In this document: positions 54,001 to 56,810 of the stretch, piece after piece
Layout: every line of letters starts with the position of its first letter
How positions within the stretch are numbered: the stretch's first letter is position 1
DNA from: Ailurus styani
Lineage: Eukaryota > Chordata > Mammalia > Carnivora > Ailuridae
Assembly (NCBI GenBank): GCA_002007465.1
Contig: LNAC01000031.1
Coordinates: 3,303,705-3,367,704, forward strand
Direction of reading: 5' to 3'
Length of the DNA stretch: 64,000 nt
The notes under the pieces: model-generated
What the model saw: the letters and a program-made list of their open reading frames with translations, nothing else
Databases searched by the model: none
What the model was told of the DNA's origin: nothing
Program-made: the position numbers and the translations under genes

Positions 54001-54977
54001 CATTCTACTATTTTGCACAAAACCTCCTAAATAAAAAAAAAAAAATCCAGTTCATATCTCTGGTATGGGCAAAGGAATCCATACTATGTAAGTCCTCACA
54101 GAGCAACAAGTAGAATCATTTAGGAAGGCTACATACTTTTTCTCATTACTTTCATCTGTGTAGGAGATTCCATAAAACCCATAGTAAGAACTAGATATAT
54201 TTGTTGAATACTCGATCTTCAAGGTATAATTGTGTCCTTCAAGAAGGGTTTCAGGGGCAACAATGGCAATTTGTTCATGAAATGGGTATTCCAAGACCTC
54301 AACTTGTTTTTCTTGGCTTGAAACTGCTGACATAAAGGTCACTCTCGAAATATTATGGCCTGTACTGTGAAGAATGATATTCCACGTGGCCTGAAGAGCC
54401 TGAAGTGAAATTGTCACAGAACCCTTGAATGTCATCGAGGTTAGGTTTGGGTGTAGGTTAAGTTCATAGCGTAGTGGCATAATGGTGGTGGGAAGCCTGA
54501 CTTGTGCCCATGGAAACAACTTTCCATTTGTTGCAAATGGCTGAATTAGTCCCATTGATTGGTTTTTTTTATGGCAGCCTTCTTTGGTAAAGGTACATCT
54601 GGGCAGTAGATAAATCACCATGATTATAGAAACTGCAACCACAATAAGAAAAACACAGACTGCCATGGTCCTCGCAGACGGTACGGAACAAGTCCCATCT
54701 GGGCTCGGCCTATAGCCGGTCGCACTGTTCCGAAGGCCTGAGCTTCTGTTCATGAAGGACATGCCCAGCAGTTTTGCAGATGACTCATAATCCTCTTCAT
54801 CCTCATCCATCTCATGCTCACCAAGACCCCGCACCAGCAGTCGTGAACCCCGGGGCTCATATTCCACCTCATCAGGCTCTAGAGGATGCAAACAGGGCTC
54901 TTTGGCTAAATCTACCACATCTGGTTCTTCCTCAAACATGCTGTTTTCAATCATATTCCTGGGGAGCTGAAGCAGAT
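3816..54977 (-). CDS. LNPEP: LNPEP (leucyl/cystinyl aminopeptidase, IRAP), exons 2-18 of a split gene
   Basis: Type II membrane zinc aminopeptidase of family M1. It removes N-terminal residues from oxytocin, vasopressin, angiotensin and antigenic peptides, and resides in GLUT4 vesicles, endosomes and the cell surface. Seventeen coding exons were placed: 54137-54977, 49568-49706, 48140-48271, 36468-36588, 35630-35784, 33339-33452, 31785-31919, 27794-27925, 25114-25274, 24803-24891, 18333-18516, 17073-17229, 9843-10027, 8222-8383, 5820-5960, 5046-5127 and 3816-3947. All have GT donors and AG acceptors, and phases match across every junction. The joined frame is 3062 nt with no internal stop. 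Visible landmarks are dileucine sorting motifs, one transmembrane segment, GAMEN (428-432), HELSH (464-468), the zinc-ligand Glu487 and the catalytic Tyr (550 here, 549 in human). The N-terminal acidic tail separates LNPEP from its paralogues ERAP1 and ERAP2. Exon 1 (first six codons plus one base in human) is not in the window. Nothing suggests a pseudogene. Confidence 0.97.
4083..4309 (-). repeat. SINEC (tRNA-Lys-derived carnivore SINE)
   Basis: Read on the minus strand it has a GGTGGTTCAGTTGGTTAAGC head, the block CAGGTCATGATCCTGAGG, and an A-rich tail (T-run at 4086-4095 on the plus strand). A diverged target-site duplication flanks it: AAGAAGGACTT at 4071-4081 and AAGAAGTACTT at 4310-4320. 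The divergence suggests an older copy. Confidence 0.9.
4519..4716 (-). repeat. SINEC, young mustelid-type copy
   Basis: A full-length tRNA-Lys-derived SINE, minus oriented, with the tail block GGCAGAGAGGCAGGTAGAGAG. A perfect target-site duplication TGGAATGGAATTCTT lies at 4504-4518 and 4717-4731. Confidence 0.95.
5046..5127 (-). CDS. LNPEP: LNPEP exon 17
   Basis: An 82-nt exon completing Lys956 and encoding 957-983, with [20 protein letters not shown] as its core. The acceptor is TTTCTTCAG before GTTTCATCTG. The donor GAG|GTTGGT keeps the GT but departs from the consensus at +3. An overlapping 128-codon ORF in another frame is a shadow and is not used. Confidence 0.94.
5128..5819 (-). other. 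LNPEP: LNPEP intron 16
   Basis: A 692-bp intron with no repeat or RNA gene that I can recognise. Confidence 0.9.
5820..5960 (-). CDS. LNPEP: LNPEP exon 16
   Basis: A 141-nt exon completing Trp909, encoding 910-955 and the first two bases of Lys956. The core is [20 protein letters not shown], part of the helical C-terminal domain. The acceptor is CTCTTCAG before GTTAATGAAA. The donor is AA|GTAAGT, a strong match. Confidence 0.96.
6392..6570 (-). repeat. MIR SINE remnant
   Basis: The plus strand reads like the reverse complement of MIR: GTTAACATTTATTGATAC, then CCATTTTACAGTTTAAGAAACTGAGG. Strongly diverged and ancient. Confidence 0.7.
6587..6790 (-). repeat. SINEC, young mustelid-type copy
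   Basis: Full-length minus-strand SINE with an intact head and a T-run on the plus strand. A perfect 16-bp target-site duplication AACAAATGCAATTCTT lies at 6571-6586 and 6791-6806. Confidence 0.96.
7590..7772 (+). repeat. SINEC
   Basis: A plus-strand head GGTGGCTCAGTCGGTTAAGC, the block GGCTCAGGTCATGATCCC, and the tail AAATAAATAAAATCTC followed by an A-run. Target-site duplication AAAGGTCTG at 7581-7589 and 7773-7781. Confidence 0.94.
8222..8383 (-). CDS. LNPEP: LNPEP exon 15
   Basis: A 162-nt exon completing Ser855, encoding 856-908 and two bases of Trp909. The core is [20 protein letters not shown], a helical-domain segment. The acceptor is TTCTTACAG before CCTACCTACT. The donor is TG|GTATGA. 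Confidence 0.96.
8575..8850 (-). repeat. L2-like LINE remnant
   Basis: The plus strand resembles the reverse complement of an L2 3' region: ATTCACTGAGTACC, then TCTGGGAACTCAGAGG, then GTGATGAGTTCCACAG. Boundaries are approximate. Confidence 0.5.
9002..9691 (+). mobile_element. 5'-truncated L1 3' end (L1M-type)
   Basis: Plus-strand L1 end of ORF2 plus 3' UTR. It includes GCTGGTGGGACTATAACATG, GGATGAATCAATAAACAAAA and TGAACTGTACACTTAAAAC near the 3' end. Flanked by an 11-bp target-site duplication CTTGTTTGACA at 8991-9001 and 9692-9702. No coding capacity remains. Confidence 0.85.
9843..10027 (-). CDS. LNPEP: LNPEP exon 14
   Basis: A 185-nt exon encoding 794-854 and two bases of Ser855. Its segments include [20 protein letters not shown] and [11 protein letters not shown]. 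It carries the sequons N-C-S and N-G-T. The acceptor is CTCCGTAG before ACCAGGGTA. The donor is AG|GTGACA. Confidence 0.96.
10137..10370 (+). mobile_element. Carnivore L1 3'-UTR fragment
   Basis: Typical of a carnivore L1 3' UTR: AATAAGAGACTCTTAATCTC, AACAAACTGAGGGTTGCTGG, a G-run, then GTGATGGACACTGGGAGGG and GTTAATAAAAAATAAATA. Its A-rich tail is interrupted by the next SINE. Confidence 0.85.
10371..10560 (+). repeat. SINEC inserted in an L1 A-tail
   Basis: A plus-strand head GCACCTGGGTGGCTCAGTCA, the block CAGGTCATGATCCC, and an (AAAT)n tail at 10549-10563. It sits directly on the poly-A end of the preceding L1 fragment. Confidence 0.9.
11950..12185 (-). repeat. SINEC with expanded GA microsatellite
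   Basis: Minus-strand SINE with target-site duplication ATTTTATATATATTTC at 11934-11949 and 12187-12202. The CT-rich part has grown into an uninterrupted (GA)n tract at about 11994-12035, likely length-variable. Confidence 0.93.
13660..14045 (+). mobile_element. Solitary LTR of ERVL-MaLR type (MLT1/MST-like), degraded
   Basis: An ordered set of MaLR LTR landmarks: TTAAGATAAGGTCATAGTG, then ACTGGTGCCTATTTAAGAAC, then CTAGCTTCCAGAACTGTGAG, GTTTCTGTTGTTGTAAGATA and ATTATGGCAGCTGAAGG. No internal retroviral genes are present. Edges are approximate. Confidence 0.65.
14120..15130 (+). mobile_element. Degraded L1 ORF2/3'-UTR fragment, split by a SINEC
   Basis: Plus-strand L1-like sequence: AAAATCAACTCCAGATGGAT, later CACACTGCTGGTGGAGCAC, then AGCAATTCCACTTCC and GTAATAGCTCCAAATTGCAA. 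It is interrupted by a SINE at 14590-14772 and has no open frame. The 5' edge is uncertain. Confidence 0.75.
14590..14772 (-). repeat. SINEC nested in L1
   Basis: Minus-strand SINE with target-site duplication GGGAAATACAAATT at 14576-14589 and 14773-14786. It splits the L1 around it. Confidence 0.93.
15530..15710 (+). repeat. MIR SINE remnant
   Basis: Plus-strand MIR order: CTGGGTCTGAAGCTCAG, TTTACTAGGTAAGTGATG, GAGGATTAAACGAGGTAATC and AAGCACTTCAGCATGGTG. Confidence 0.65.
15853..16032 (+). repeat. SINEC, young mustelid-type copy
   Basis: A plus-strand head GGTGGCTCAGTGGGTTGAGC, the block CAGGTCATGATCTCAGGGTC and the tail CTGCCTGCCTCTCTGACTAC. A long perfect duplication AAAAATCTTAACAATTAG lies at about 15835-15852 and 16033-16050. 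Confidence 0.94.
17073..17229 (-). CDS. LNPEP: LNPEP exon 13
   Basis: A 157-nt exon completing Gly741 and encoding 742-793. Its segments include [20 protein letters not shown] and MDLASRVV. It carries an N-E-T sequon at residue 759, where I recall the human protein having N-H-T two residues later in alignment. The acceptor is CCCTTTAG before CTTAGGCAAG. The donor is GTG|GTAAGT. Confidence 0.96.
17230..18332 (-). other. LNPEP: LNPEP intron 12
   Basis: A 1.1-kb intron. About 18120-18240 resembles a diverged L2 3' end. No SINEC insertion or RNA gene is seen. Confidence 0.85.
18333..18516 (-). CDS. LNPEP: LNPEP exon 12
   Basis: A 184-nt exon completing Gly680, encoding 681-740 and two bases of Gly741. 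It includes [14 protein letters not shown] and [20 protein letters not shown], covering the end of the beta-sandwich and the start of the C-terminal helical domain. It has an N-L-T sequon. The acceptor is CTGTATTAG before GTGTCATC. The donor is GG|GTATGT. Confidence 0.97.
18706..18922 (-). mobile_element. Carnivore L1, 5'-inverted (twin-priming structure)
   Basis: The low-coordinate part (to about 18840) is the reverse complement of a carnivore L1 3' UTR, including CCAACATATAGTACATCATT and CATCAAGTGCCCTCCTTAAT, with a T-rich end. The adjoining part (about 18841-18922) is an end-of-ORF2 segment in the opposite, plus orientation, including ATACAATGGAATATTACTCA. The pair is flanked by CACGCATTCATTT at 18693-18705 and CACTCATTCATTT at 18923-18935, so both parts came in one insertion. 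Confidence 0.85.
18950..19340 (-). repeat. L2-like LINE remnant
   Basis: The plus strand resembles reverse-complement L2: GGTGAACAAGGTAGAAATG, GATCTTATAGTCTAATG, and later a stretch on gains and losses of short motifs such as AGTGTTCAAGG. Edges are approximate. Confidence 0.45.
22550..23000 (-). repeat. L2 LINE remnant
   Basis: The plus strand reads like reverse-complement L2: GTGCCTACTGGGTGCTG, GCCAGGCACTC, then AGCAAACAGCACATGCAAGG. This explains the open but non-coding frames on both strands here. Confidence 0.6.
23763..24003 (-). repeat. MIR SINE, nearly full length
   Basis: Reverse-complement MIR from GTAACATTTATATAGCACG, through ATGAACTCAATCTTCACC and TGAGGCTCAGAGAGTCACAG, to CCATTAACCGCTAGGCTACA, which is the tRNA-like head. 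Confidence 0.85.
24803..24891 (-). CDS. LNPEP: LNPEP exon 11
   Basis: An 89-nt exon completing Ser650, encoding 651-679 and one base of Gly680. It contains [19 protein letters not shown], part of the beta-sandwich domain, with an N-Y-S sequon. The acceptor is CTTTTACAG before CTATCTCTGG. The donor is TCAG|GTTTGA. Confidence 0.96.
24892..25113 (-). other. LNPEP: LNPEP intron 10
   Basis: The shortest intron, 222 bp, with a T-run at about 24962-24970 and no other feature. Confidence 0.92.
25114..25274 (-). CDS. LNPEP: LNPEP exon 10
   Basis: A 161-nt exon encoding 597-649 and two bases of Ser650. It includes [20 protein letters not shown] and [16 protein letters not shown], covering the end of the catalytic domain and the start of the beta-sandwich. 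A sequon N-K-T stands where I recall N-Q-T in human. The acceptor is TTTTTTATAG before ATCACAAAC. The donor is AG|GTACAT. Confidence 0.96.
26425..26608 (-). repeat. SINEC, CpG-rich copy
   Basis: Minus-strand SINE with target-site duplication AATAATGTGGCTTT at 26410-26423 and 26609-26622. It keeps many CpGs (for example CCCAACGCGGAGCTCGATCC), which suggests a fairly recent insertion. Confidence 0.95.
26832..27024 (-). repeat. SINEC, older subfamily
   Basis: Minus-strand SINE with diverged sequence (TGACACGGGGCTCAATCTCA) and head GGCACCTGAGTGGCACAGTC. The imperfect flanking repeat GGGAGTTTTC versus AGGAGTTCTT fits an older copy. Confidence 0.88.
27028..27160. mobile_element. Small non-autonomous DNA transposon remnant
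   Basis: Bounded by inverted ends GAGTTCTTAATCCAGG and CATTAAGAACCATTG. The interior has the AAACTTTGTGCATATATGTG and CATCAAAGTTTC pattern I associate with an ancient hAT-like MER element. The family is not certain. Confidence 0.5.
27794..27925 (-). CDS. LNPEP: LNPEP exon 9
   Basis: A 132-nt phase-0 exon encoding 553-596. It includes [20 protein letters not shown] and [20 protein letters not shown], catalytic-domain helices just after the catalytic Tyr. It has an N-H-S sequon. The acceptor is TTTTTAATAG before GGAGCTTCC. The donor is GAG|GTGAGT. Confidence 0.97.
28580..28860 (+). repeat. L2 3'-end remnant
   Basis: CATCTTTGGGAAGCCTTCCC, then CTAGACTGTATGCTAGTTGA and ACAGCACCTAGTA follow the order of an L2 3' end. 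Confidence 0.55.
29080..29560 (+). repeat. L2 LINE ORF remnant
   Basis: Plus-strand L2 signature: AGAGCTGTCCACATCTACCA, CAAGGTCACTGGAGAACTCC, GCTAGCAGCATTTGATATGA, CTGATCACTCACTCCCTC. This is the conserved reverse-transcriptase part of LINE-2, now broken. Confidence 0.8.
30050..30720 (+). repeat. L2 LINE 3' part
   Basis: ACTTTGACCACATCATGCTT, CTAAAGCTTCCCATTG, AAAGTCCACATTAATGATGG and CTTCTATAACTTCCCCAACC follow the L2 downstream order (CTCCAATGGCTTCCCAT... AAGTCCTTACAATGGCC...). Confidence 0.6.
30873..31062 (-). repeat. SINEC
   Basis: Minus-strand SINE with head GGCGCCTGGGTGGCTCAGAT and the block GGTCATGATCTCTGAG. A diverged flanking repeat TATGGTGATCCT and TATGCTGATCCT lies on either side. 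Confidence 0.92.
31315..31524 (+). repeat. SINEC
   Basis: A plus-strand head GGCTCCTGGGTGGCTCAGTC, the block GGTCATGATCCCAGGG and the tail AAATAAATAAATACAATC. Flanking repeat AAAAGATATATGGC at 31301-31314, with AAAGATATATGAC after the tail. Confidence 0.93.
31785..31919 (-). CDS. LNPEP: LNPEP exon 8
   Basis: A 135-nt phase-0 exon encoding 508-552. It includes [20 protein letters not shown], then a four-Ser run (I recall three in human), and ends [11 protein letters not shown]. The Tyr in SYFK is the catalytic Tyr (549 in human, 550 here) that stabilises the transition state. The acceptor is TTTTGCTAG before TACGAAGAC. The donor is AAG|GTACTG. Confidence 0.97.
31920..33338 (-). other. LNPEP: LNPEP intron 7
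   Basis: A 1.4-kb AT-rich intron in which I recognise no repeat or RNA gene. Open frames at 32696-33113 are not supported. Confidence 0.88.
33339..33452 (-). CDS. LNPEP: LNPEP exon 7 (distal zinc-ligand Glu)
   Basis: A 114-nt phase-0 exon encoding 470-507. It includes [20 protein letters not shown] and [18 protein letters not shown]. Glu487, 19 residues after the second zinc-ligand His, is the third zinc ligand of the M1 motif HEXXH-(X18)-E. The acceptor is TTCCCCACAG before TGGTTTGGT. The donor is AGT|GTAAGT. Confidence 0.98.
34276..34463 (-). repeat. SINEC
   Basis: Minus-strand SINE with target-site duplication GTTTCTAAGTCTT at 34263-34275 and 34464-34476. The A-box side is shortened at CGCTTAAGGTCACCCAGG, which removes part of the usual head. 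Confidence 0.93.
35070..35270 (+). repeat. MIR SINE remnant
   Basis: Plus-strand MIR core: ACTGTATGACTTTGGGTAAG, CTGAGTCTCAGTTTCC, CATCTGTAAAATGGGATTAT, CACCTACCTCAGAGCAG. Confidence 0.82.
35304..35493 (+). repeat. SINEC
   Basis: A plus-strand head GGGGCGCCTGGGTGGCTCAG, the block TAGGTCATGATCCCAGAG and the tail AAATAAATAAATAAAATC. Target-site duplication AGAAAACACC at 35294-35303 and 35494-35503. Confidence 0.94.
35630..35784 (-). CDS. LNPEP: LNPEP exon 6 (GAMEN and HEXXH exon)
   Basis: A 155-nt exon completing Asp418 and encoding 419-469. It holds the exopeptidase motif GAMEN (428-432), which holds the substrate N-terminus, and HELSH (464-468), with His464 and His468 as zinc ligands and Glu465 as the general base. 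Human LNPEP has HELAH as I recall, so Ala467 is Ser here (codon TCC). An N-D-T sequon is present. The acceptor is TTATGTCCAG before ATTTGGTGG. The donor is CAG|GTATTA. Confidence 0.98.
35785..36467 (-). other. LNPEP: LNPEP intron 5
   Basis: A 683-bp intron. I recognise no repeat or RNA gene in it. Confidence 0.88.
36468..36588 (-). CDS. LNPEP: LNPEP exon 5
   Basis: A 121-nt exon encoding 378-417 and one base of Asp418. It includes [20 protein letters not shown] and [15 protein letters not shown], the start of the thermolysin-like catalytic domain. The acceptor is TTTCTTTTAG before GTTTCTATA. The donor is TTGG|GTAAGA. An AT dinucleotide tract (about 36602-36622) lies just upstream of this acceptor, inside intron 4. 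Confidence 0.97.
37880..38065 (+). repeat. MIR SINE remnant
   Basis: CTAGTTGTGTGACCTTGAG, then GGGAAGATTAAACGGGCTAA and AAGTGTTCAATAAATGGTAA follow MIR plus-strand order. Confidence 0.78.
39545..39760 (+). repeat. MIR SINE remnant
   Basis: TTACTATGTAATCTTGGGTC, AATTACGCAACCTCTCTGAG, CTGTTTCCTC, then TGCCTGAGACAGGGGCCAGC follow MIR plus-strand order with heavy divergence. Confidence 0.6.
40082..40289 (+). repeat. SINEC, young mustelid-type copy
   Basis: A plus-strand head GGCGCCTGGGTGGCTCAGTG, GGTTAAAGCCTCTGCCTTCG, the tail CTGCCTGCCTCTCTGCCTAC and (AAAT)n. Perfect target-site duplication AACAGAGGAAT at 40071-40081 and 40290-40300. Confidence 0.96.
40530..40860 (-). repeat. L2-like LINE remnant
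   Basis: The plus strand resembles reverse-complement L2: GAGAGCCTTGAAGATCC, TGTAATCCTAGAGGCAGTAA and TTCAGCTGGGTTTTGAAGAA. Boundaries are approximate. Confidence 0.5.
41766..41902. mobile_element. DNA transposon remnant, left half (split by L1)
   Basis: TTAGTGTGGTCCAATAAAAT, ATACCCAATATGGTTACCAC, TAGCCACAAG and GACTTGAGGAAGTGAATTTT follow a known mammalian hAT/MER-type consensus. The other half resumes at about 47513, beyond the L1. Confidence 0.7.
42131..42334 (-). repeat. SINEC nested in L1, young
   Basis: Minus-strand SINE with a perfect 16-bp target-site duplication ATAATGCAGTATTCTT at 42115-42130 and 42335-42350. Confidence 0.96.
42983..43017 (-). pseudogene. Retroposed 5' half of tRNA-Val (tailless tRNA retropseudogene)
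   Basis: Read on the minus strand from 43017 the sequence starts GTTTCCGTAGTGTAGTGGTT and continues ATCACGTTTGCCTCA, then CA in the flanking repeat. This matches human tRNA-Val(CAC) positions 1-37 except T for C at position 29, which is consistent with CpG decay. The copy stops in the anticodon loop, so the T-arm, B box and 3' end are absent. There is no A-tail. It is flanked by TAACAACTGTG (42972-42982) and TAACAATTGTG (43018-43028), and removing insert plus one repeat restores the surrounding L1 order. It cannot be a functional tRNA. Confidence 0.88.
43152..43262 (-). repeat. Short SINEC variant (head without the usual CT-rich middle)
   Basis: A minus-strand element of about 111 bp. The plus strand has TTTAAGATTTTATTTTTAAG, CCAATGTGGGGCTCTAACTC, ACAACCCCGAGATCAGG and CTGAGCCAGCCAGGCACCCC. 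It sits inside the L1 and is one of the shorter carnivore SINE types. Confidence 0.85.
43439..43634 (-). repeat. SINEC nested in L1, with (TTTTG)n tail
   Basis: Minus-strand SINE whose tail reads as a TTTTG pentamer array on the plus strand at about 43440-43463. Target-site duplication CTGTGCAGAAG at 43428-43438 and 43635-43645. Confidence 0.93.
46531..46728 (-). repeat. SINEC nested in L1, older copy
   Basis: Minus-strand SINE, diverged (head GCACTTGGATGGCTCTAGTC). Flanking repeat CAACTTTCCTGTCTT before and CAATTTTCCTGTCTT after. Confidence 0.88.
47513..47590. mobile_element. DNA transposon remnant, right half
   Basis: TTAACTTAAATATAAAAACC, ACATAAAGCCAGTGACTACC and ATACTGTACAGTCCAGTTAT continue the consensus interrupted at 41902. 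The L1 therefore landed inside this element. Confidence 0.65.
47745..48034 (+). mobile_element. Carnivore L1 3'-UTR fragment
   Basis: ACGGAGACAAACCATATAAG, a G-rich run, GTGGACACTGGGGATGGTAT, TGAATCATAGACCTGTACCC and CTGAAACAAATAATATATGT. It is flanked by TAAAAGCTTA on both sides (about 47735-47744 and 48035-48045). Confidence 0.85.
48140..48271 (-). CDS. LNPEP: LNPEP exon 4
   Basis: A 132-nt phase-0 exon encoding 334-377. It includes [20 protein letters not shown] and [14 protein letters not shown], from the N-terminal beta domain that shapes the edge of the S1 pocket. Sequons are N-S-S, N-L-S and N-G-T. The acceptor is TTTGCTTGTAG before AATTCATCA. The donor is TTG|GTATGC. Confidence 0.97.
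48272..49567 (-). other. LNPEP: LNPEP intron 3
   Basis: A 1.3-kb intron in which I find no repeat, RNA gene or supported ORF. Confidence 0.88.
49568..49706 (-). CDS. LNPEP: LNPEP exon 3
   Basis: A 139-nt exon completing Lys287 and encoding 288-333. It includes [20 protein letters not shown] and [20 protein letters not shown]. The TQFEP...R.AFPCFDEP block is a hallmark of M1 aminopeptidases and Gln295 in it shapes substrate binding in this family. The acceptor is CGTTTGTTTTAG before GTACTTTGC. The donor is AAG|GTACTG. Confidence 0.97.
49735..50110 (-). repeat. L2-like LINE remnant
   Basis: The plus strand follows reverse-complement L2: TTATTGAGCACCTACTACTG, AGTACTAGGGACACGAAGAT, CCCAGTCCTTACAGTATC. 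Edges are approximate. Confidence 0.55.
50660..50790 (+). repeat. MIR SINE remnant
   Basis: CAGCCATGTGACTTCAGGCA, then ACACCTCAGTTTCCTTATTC follow the MIR core. Confidence 0.72.
51480..51725 (+). repeat. MIR SINE remnant, nearly full length
   Basis: CATCATAGTGGTTAAGAATA (tRNA-like head), GCCTCTGCTTCATTACCTGT, then AAGTGCTTGGAGAAGTTTCC and CAGTAAATATGGGTTATTAT follow MIR order. Confidence 0.8.
51770..52030 (-). repeat. L2 LINE remnant
   Basis: The plus strand matches reverse-complement L2: GGGCCAGATCTAGAAGAATC, AAGGGTCTTAAACCAA, GCAAGACTGGAGGCCAGGAG, ACCATTAGGAGG. Confidence 0.75.
54137..54977 (-). CDS. LNPEP: LNPEP exon 2 (sorting tail, membrane anchor, start of ectodomain)
   Basis: An 841-nt exon encoding the end of codon 7 through two bases of Lys287. 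The cytosolic tail carries the dileucines Leu53-Leu54 and Leu76-Leu77 that direct insulin-regulated vesicle sorting, an acidic cluster ([10 protein letters not shown], 62-71) and RPSPDG (96-101), which fits the tankyrase-binding RXXPDG motif. The transmembrane segment is about 110-131. Phe154-Ala155, the known release site of soluble oxytocinase, is conserved. The N-terminal beta domain follows, with several sequons. Met15 ([10 protein letters not shown]) is the start reported for a shorter human isoform. The acceptor is GGTTGTTTAG before ATCTGCTTC. The donor is AAAAA|GTATGT. Confidence 0.98.
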
Positions 54978-55269
54978 CTAAACAACCAAAACATAAGGAC
55001 AAGGCACAGAGTTAGAAAAAAATATTTCATAATAAAATGCCTACTAGCAAAACCACATTTAACCTAAGAATTTTTTTTTATCACTAAGACATATTTCCAT
55101 CTCAGAGCTACTGAATTAAATAAGGTGCTCATAATTTCCTTGTGTCATCTGTTAAAAACTCAAGCATAAATAAAAGTGTACCACAGTCATGAAACGAGAG
55201 CTAAATAAATGAGCCAGTATCAAAAAAAGGCAGTGGAAACTAAAAACTAATTTCCTTAATACACTTCCG

Positions 55270-55560
55270 CCTAACCACCTGGGTCCTTGTCTTGAGCTTT
55301 AGAGGTCCGTAGAGGGCCTGGCTTTAGAACTGCTGTGCCTGTCCTCATAGATCAGAGATGTGCCCACCCATAGTCTATGTCCCCCTTCTGGGAGACTGAG
55401 GTCTAGTTACCAGAACCTCCAGAATTCCTGCCTATAAAAGGCCTCAAACCTGCTTCTAAGGCACTTGTGGGTCTCTTTGTTGAGTCTGATTCTCCCTACA
55501 GAGTTATACAAACTGGTGTGTCCATTTACAGGCTTGAACGATAGTTAAGCAACAGGCTGG
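55270..55560 (+). mobile_element. Possible solitary retroviral LTR
   Basis: About 290 bp of denser GC with a TATA-like CCTATAAAAGG at about 55432-55442. It is followed by GTGGGTCTCTTTGTTGAGTC and CTGATTCTCCCTACAGAG, a layout typical of ERV1-type LTR promoters. I cannot assign a family, and no target duplication was confirmed. No internal viral genes are present. Confidence 0.4.
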
Positions 55561-55667
55561 GATATTTTTTTCCTCCAAAAGGAGGATGTTCCTATTCCAC
55601 AACAAACGGAAAGTGGCAAATTATATAGAAAATTTCCATAATCGAGAAATCATTTAAAAATAAGATG

Positions 55668-55844
55668 AGGGACGCCTGGGTGCTTCAGTTGGTAGGTCAT
55701 GATCCCAGGGTCCTGGGATCGAGTCCCTCCTTGCTCAGCAGGGAGCCTGCTTCGCCCTCTGCCTCTGCCTGCTTGTGCTCTGTCTCTCTCTCTCTCACAA
55801 ATAAATAAATAAAATCTTTAAAAAAATAAAATAAAAAATTTTTA
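55668..55844 (+). repeat. SINEC with internal promoter deletion
   Basis: A plus-strand head GGACGCCTGGGTGCTTCAGT, then TGGTAGGTCATGATCCCAGG. The usual TTAAGCGTCTGCCTTCGGCTC segment is missing. The tail is AAATAAATAAATAAAATC. Target-site duplication AAAAATAAGATGA on both sides (about 55655-55667 and 55845-55857). Confidence 0.93.
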
Positions 55845-56169
55845 AAAAATAAGATGAAAGAATTCTAAAAACCAGATACAACTATAATCCAACCTATTAT
55901 TTCATGCTTCCAGAGCATTCAGAAATACAACATATTCCCCTCTGTAACAACCATATTATATACCTTGAGTATAAGTGGATCTTGAGTTAGGGTAGTAGTG
56001 AGAGCTCTTATAAACTACGAAGAACATTACTTGTCAAAAATCAATGAGAAAACAAGACACAAAAAGTAAAAAGGGTAAATAAATCACACACAGATCAATC
56101 ATTCCTAAGATAAGATCACTTATTTATTCTTTATTTAAGAATTAGTAGAAATTCATTTTAAGGGATCTC

Positions 56170-56420
56170 AAAGGTTTGGTAATTGAAACCTCTATTAACC
56201 TTTCTCTACAAGGTACTTCATACATTATCATTTCTAACCCTCACAACAATTCTATAAAATGGCAAGTATAACTATTTCAGACATGAGAAAACAAAAAAGA
56301 GAAATGGGTTAATTTAGCTTCATTAAGTCATAGCTGTTTCAACACAAAACTGATACTGAAGCCCAGGTCTAAAAATCTAATTCCAAATTTTAGATTATTC
56401 TCATTATCATACTGCATCTT
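56170..56420 (-). repeat. MIR SINE remnant
   Basis: The plus strand shows reverse-complement MIR order: TACTTCATACATTATCATTT, CTAACCCTCACAACAATTCT, then GAAGCCCAGGTCTAAAAATC. Confidence 0.7.
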
Positions 56421-56654
56421 ACTCAACTAATTCAATAAGGATAAGAGTTTATACCTAAATTATTTCTTCTGTACTTGGCCATGAAGTTGCTAAGAGTATT
56501 ATTTTACCATCATCAGAACAAAACTCACATAAAATTATTTAATATCTAAATATCTACCTTAACAGAAATGCCATGTATTTTGCATTATCCAACACTGAAC
56601 AGTGGCAACTCATAATCAATGAAACAAAGTACCAATAAATATTAGGACCAAATT

Positions 56655-56810
56655 GAGTCTTGAACAAAGTGTGGTCTGTGGACCAGAGCACCTGCATCAC
56701 ACTGCAGCTTTTCAAAAGAGGAGACTCTCAAGTCCCTTTCCTGAAATGGAGTTTTAACAAATCCTCAGGTGATTTATGAGCACACCAGCTTGAGAAGCAC
56801 TGGTCTCGGC
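56655..56810 (+). mobile_element. MER5-like (hAT-Charlie) DNA transposon remnant
   Basis: AAGTGTGGTCTGTGGACCAG, CACCTGCATCAC, then GTTTTAACAAATCCTCAGGT, GATTTATGAGCACACCAGC and TTGAGAAGCACTGG follow the MER5A consensus. Confidence 0.82.

Larger units (their letters stand above)
49707..54136 (-). other. LNPEP: LNPEP intron 2
   Basis: A 4.4-kb intron with an L2-like stretch (about 49735-50110), MIR copies (50660-50790 and 51480-51725), an L2 piece (51770-52030), a G-run (52872-52881) and a (TTTG)n tract (53117-53136). I recognise no SINEC insertion and nothing in 52040-52860 or 53150-54136. Confidence 0.85.

Noticed and set aside
54052..54136. ORF continuing past the exon 2 donor
   Set aside because: The frame stays open for 28 codons into intron 2 by chance. 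The strong GTATGT donor and the match of exon 3 show the true exon end at 54137.
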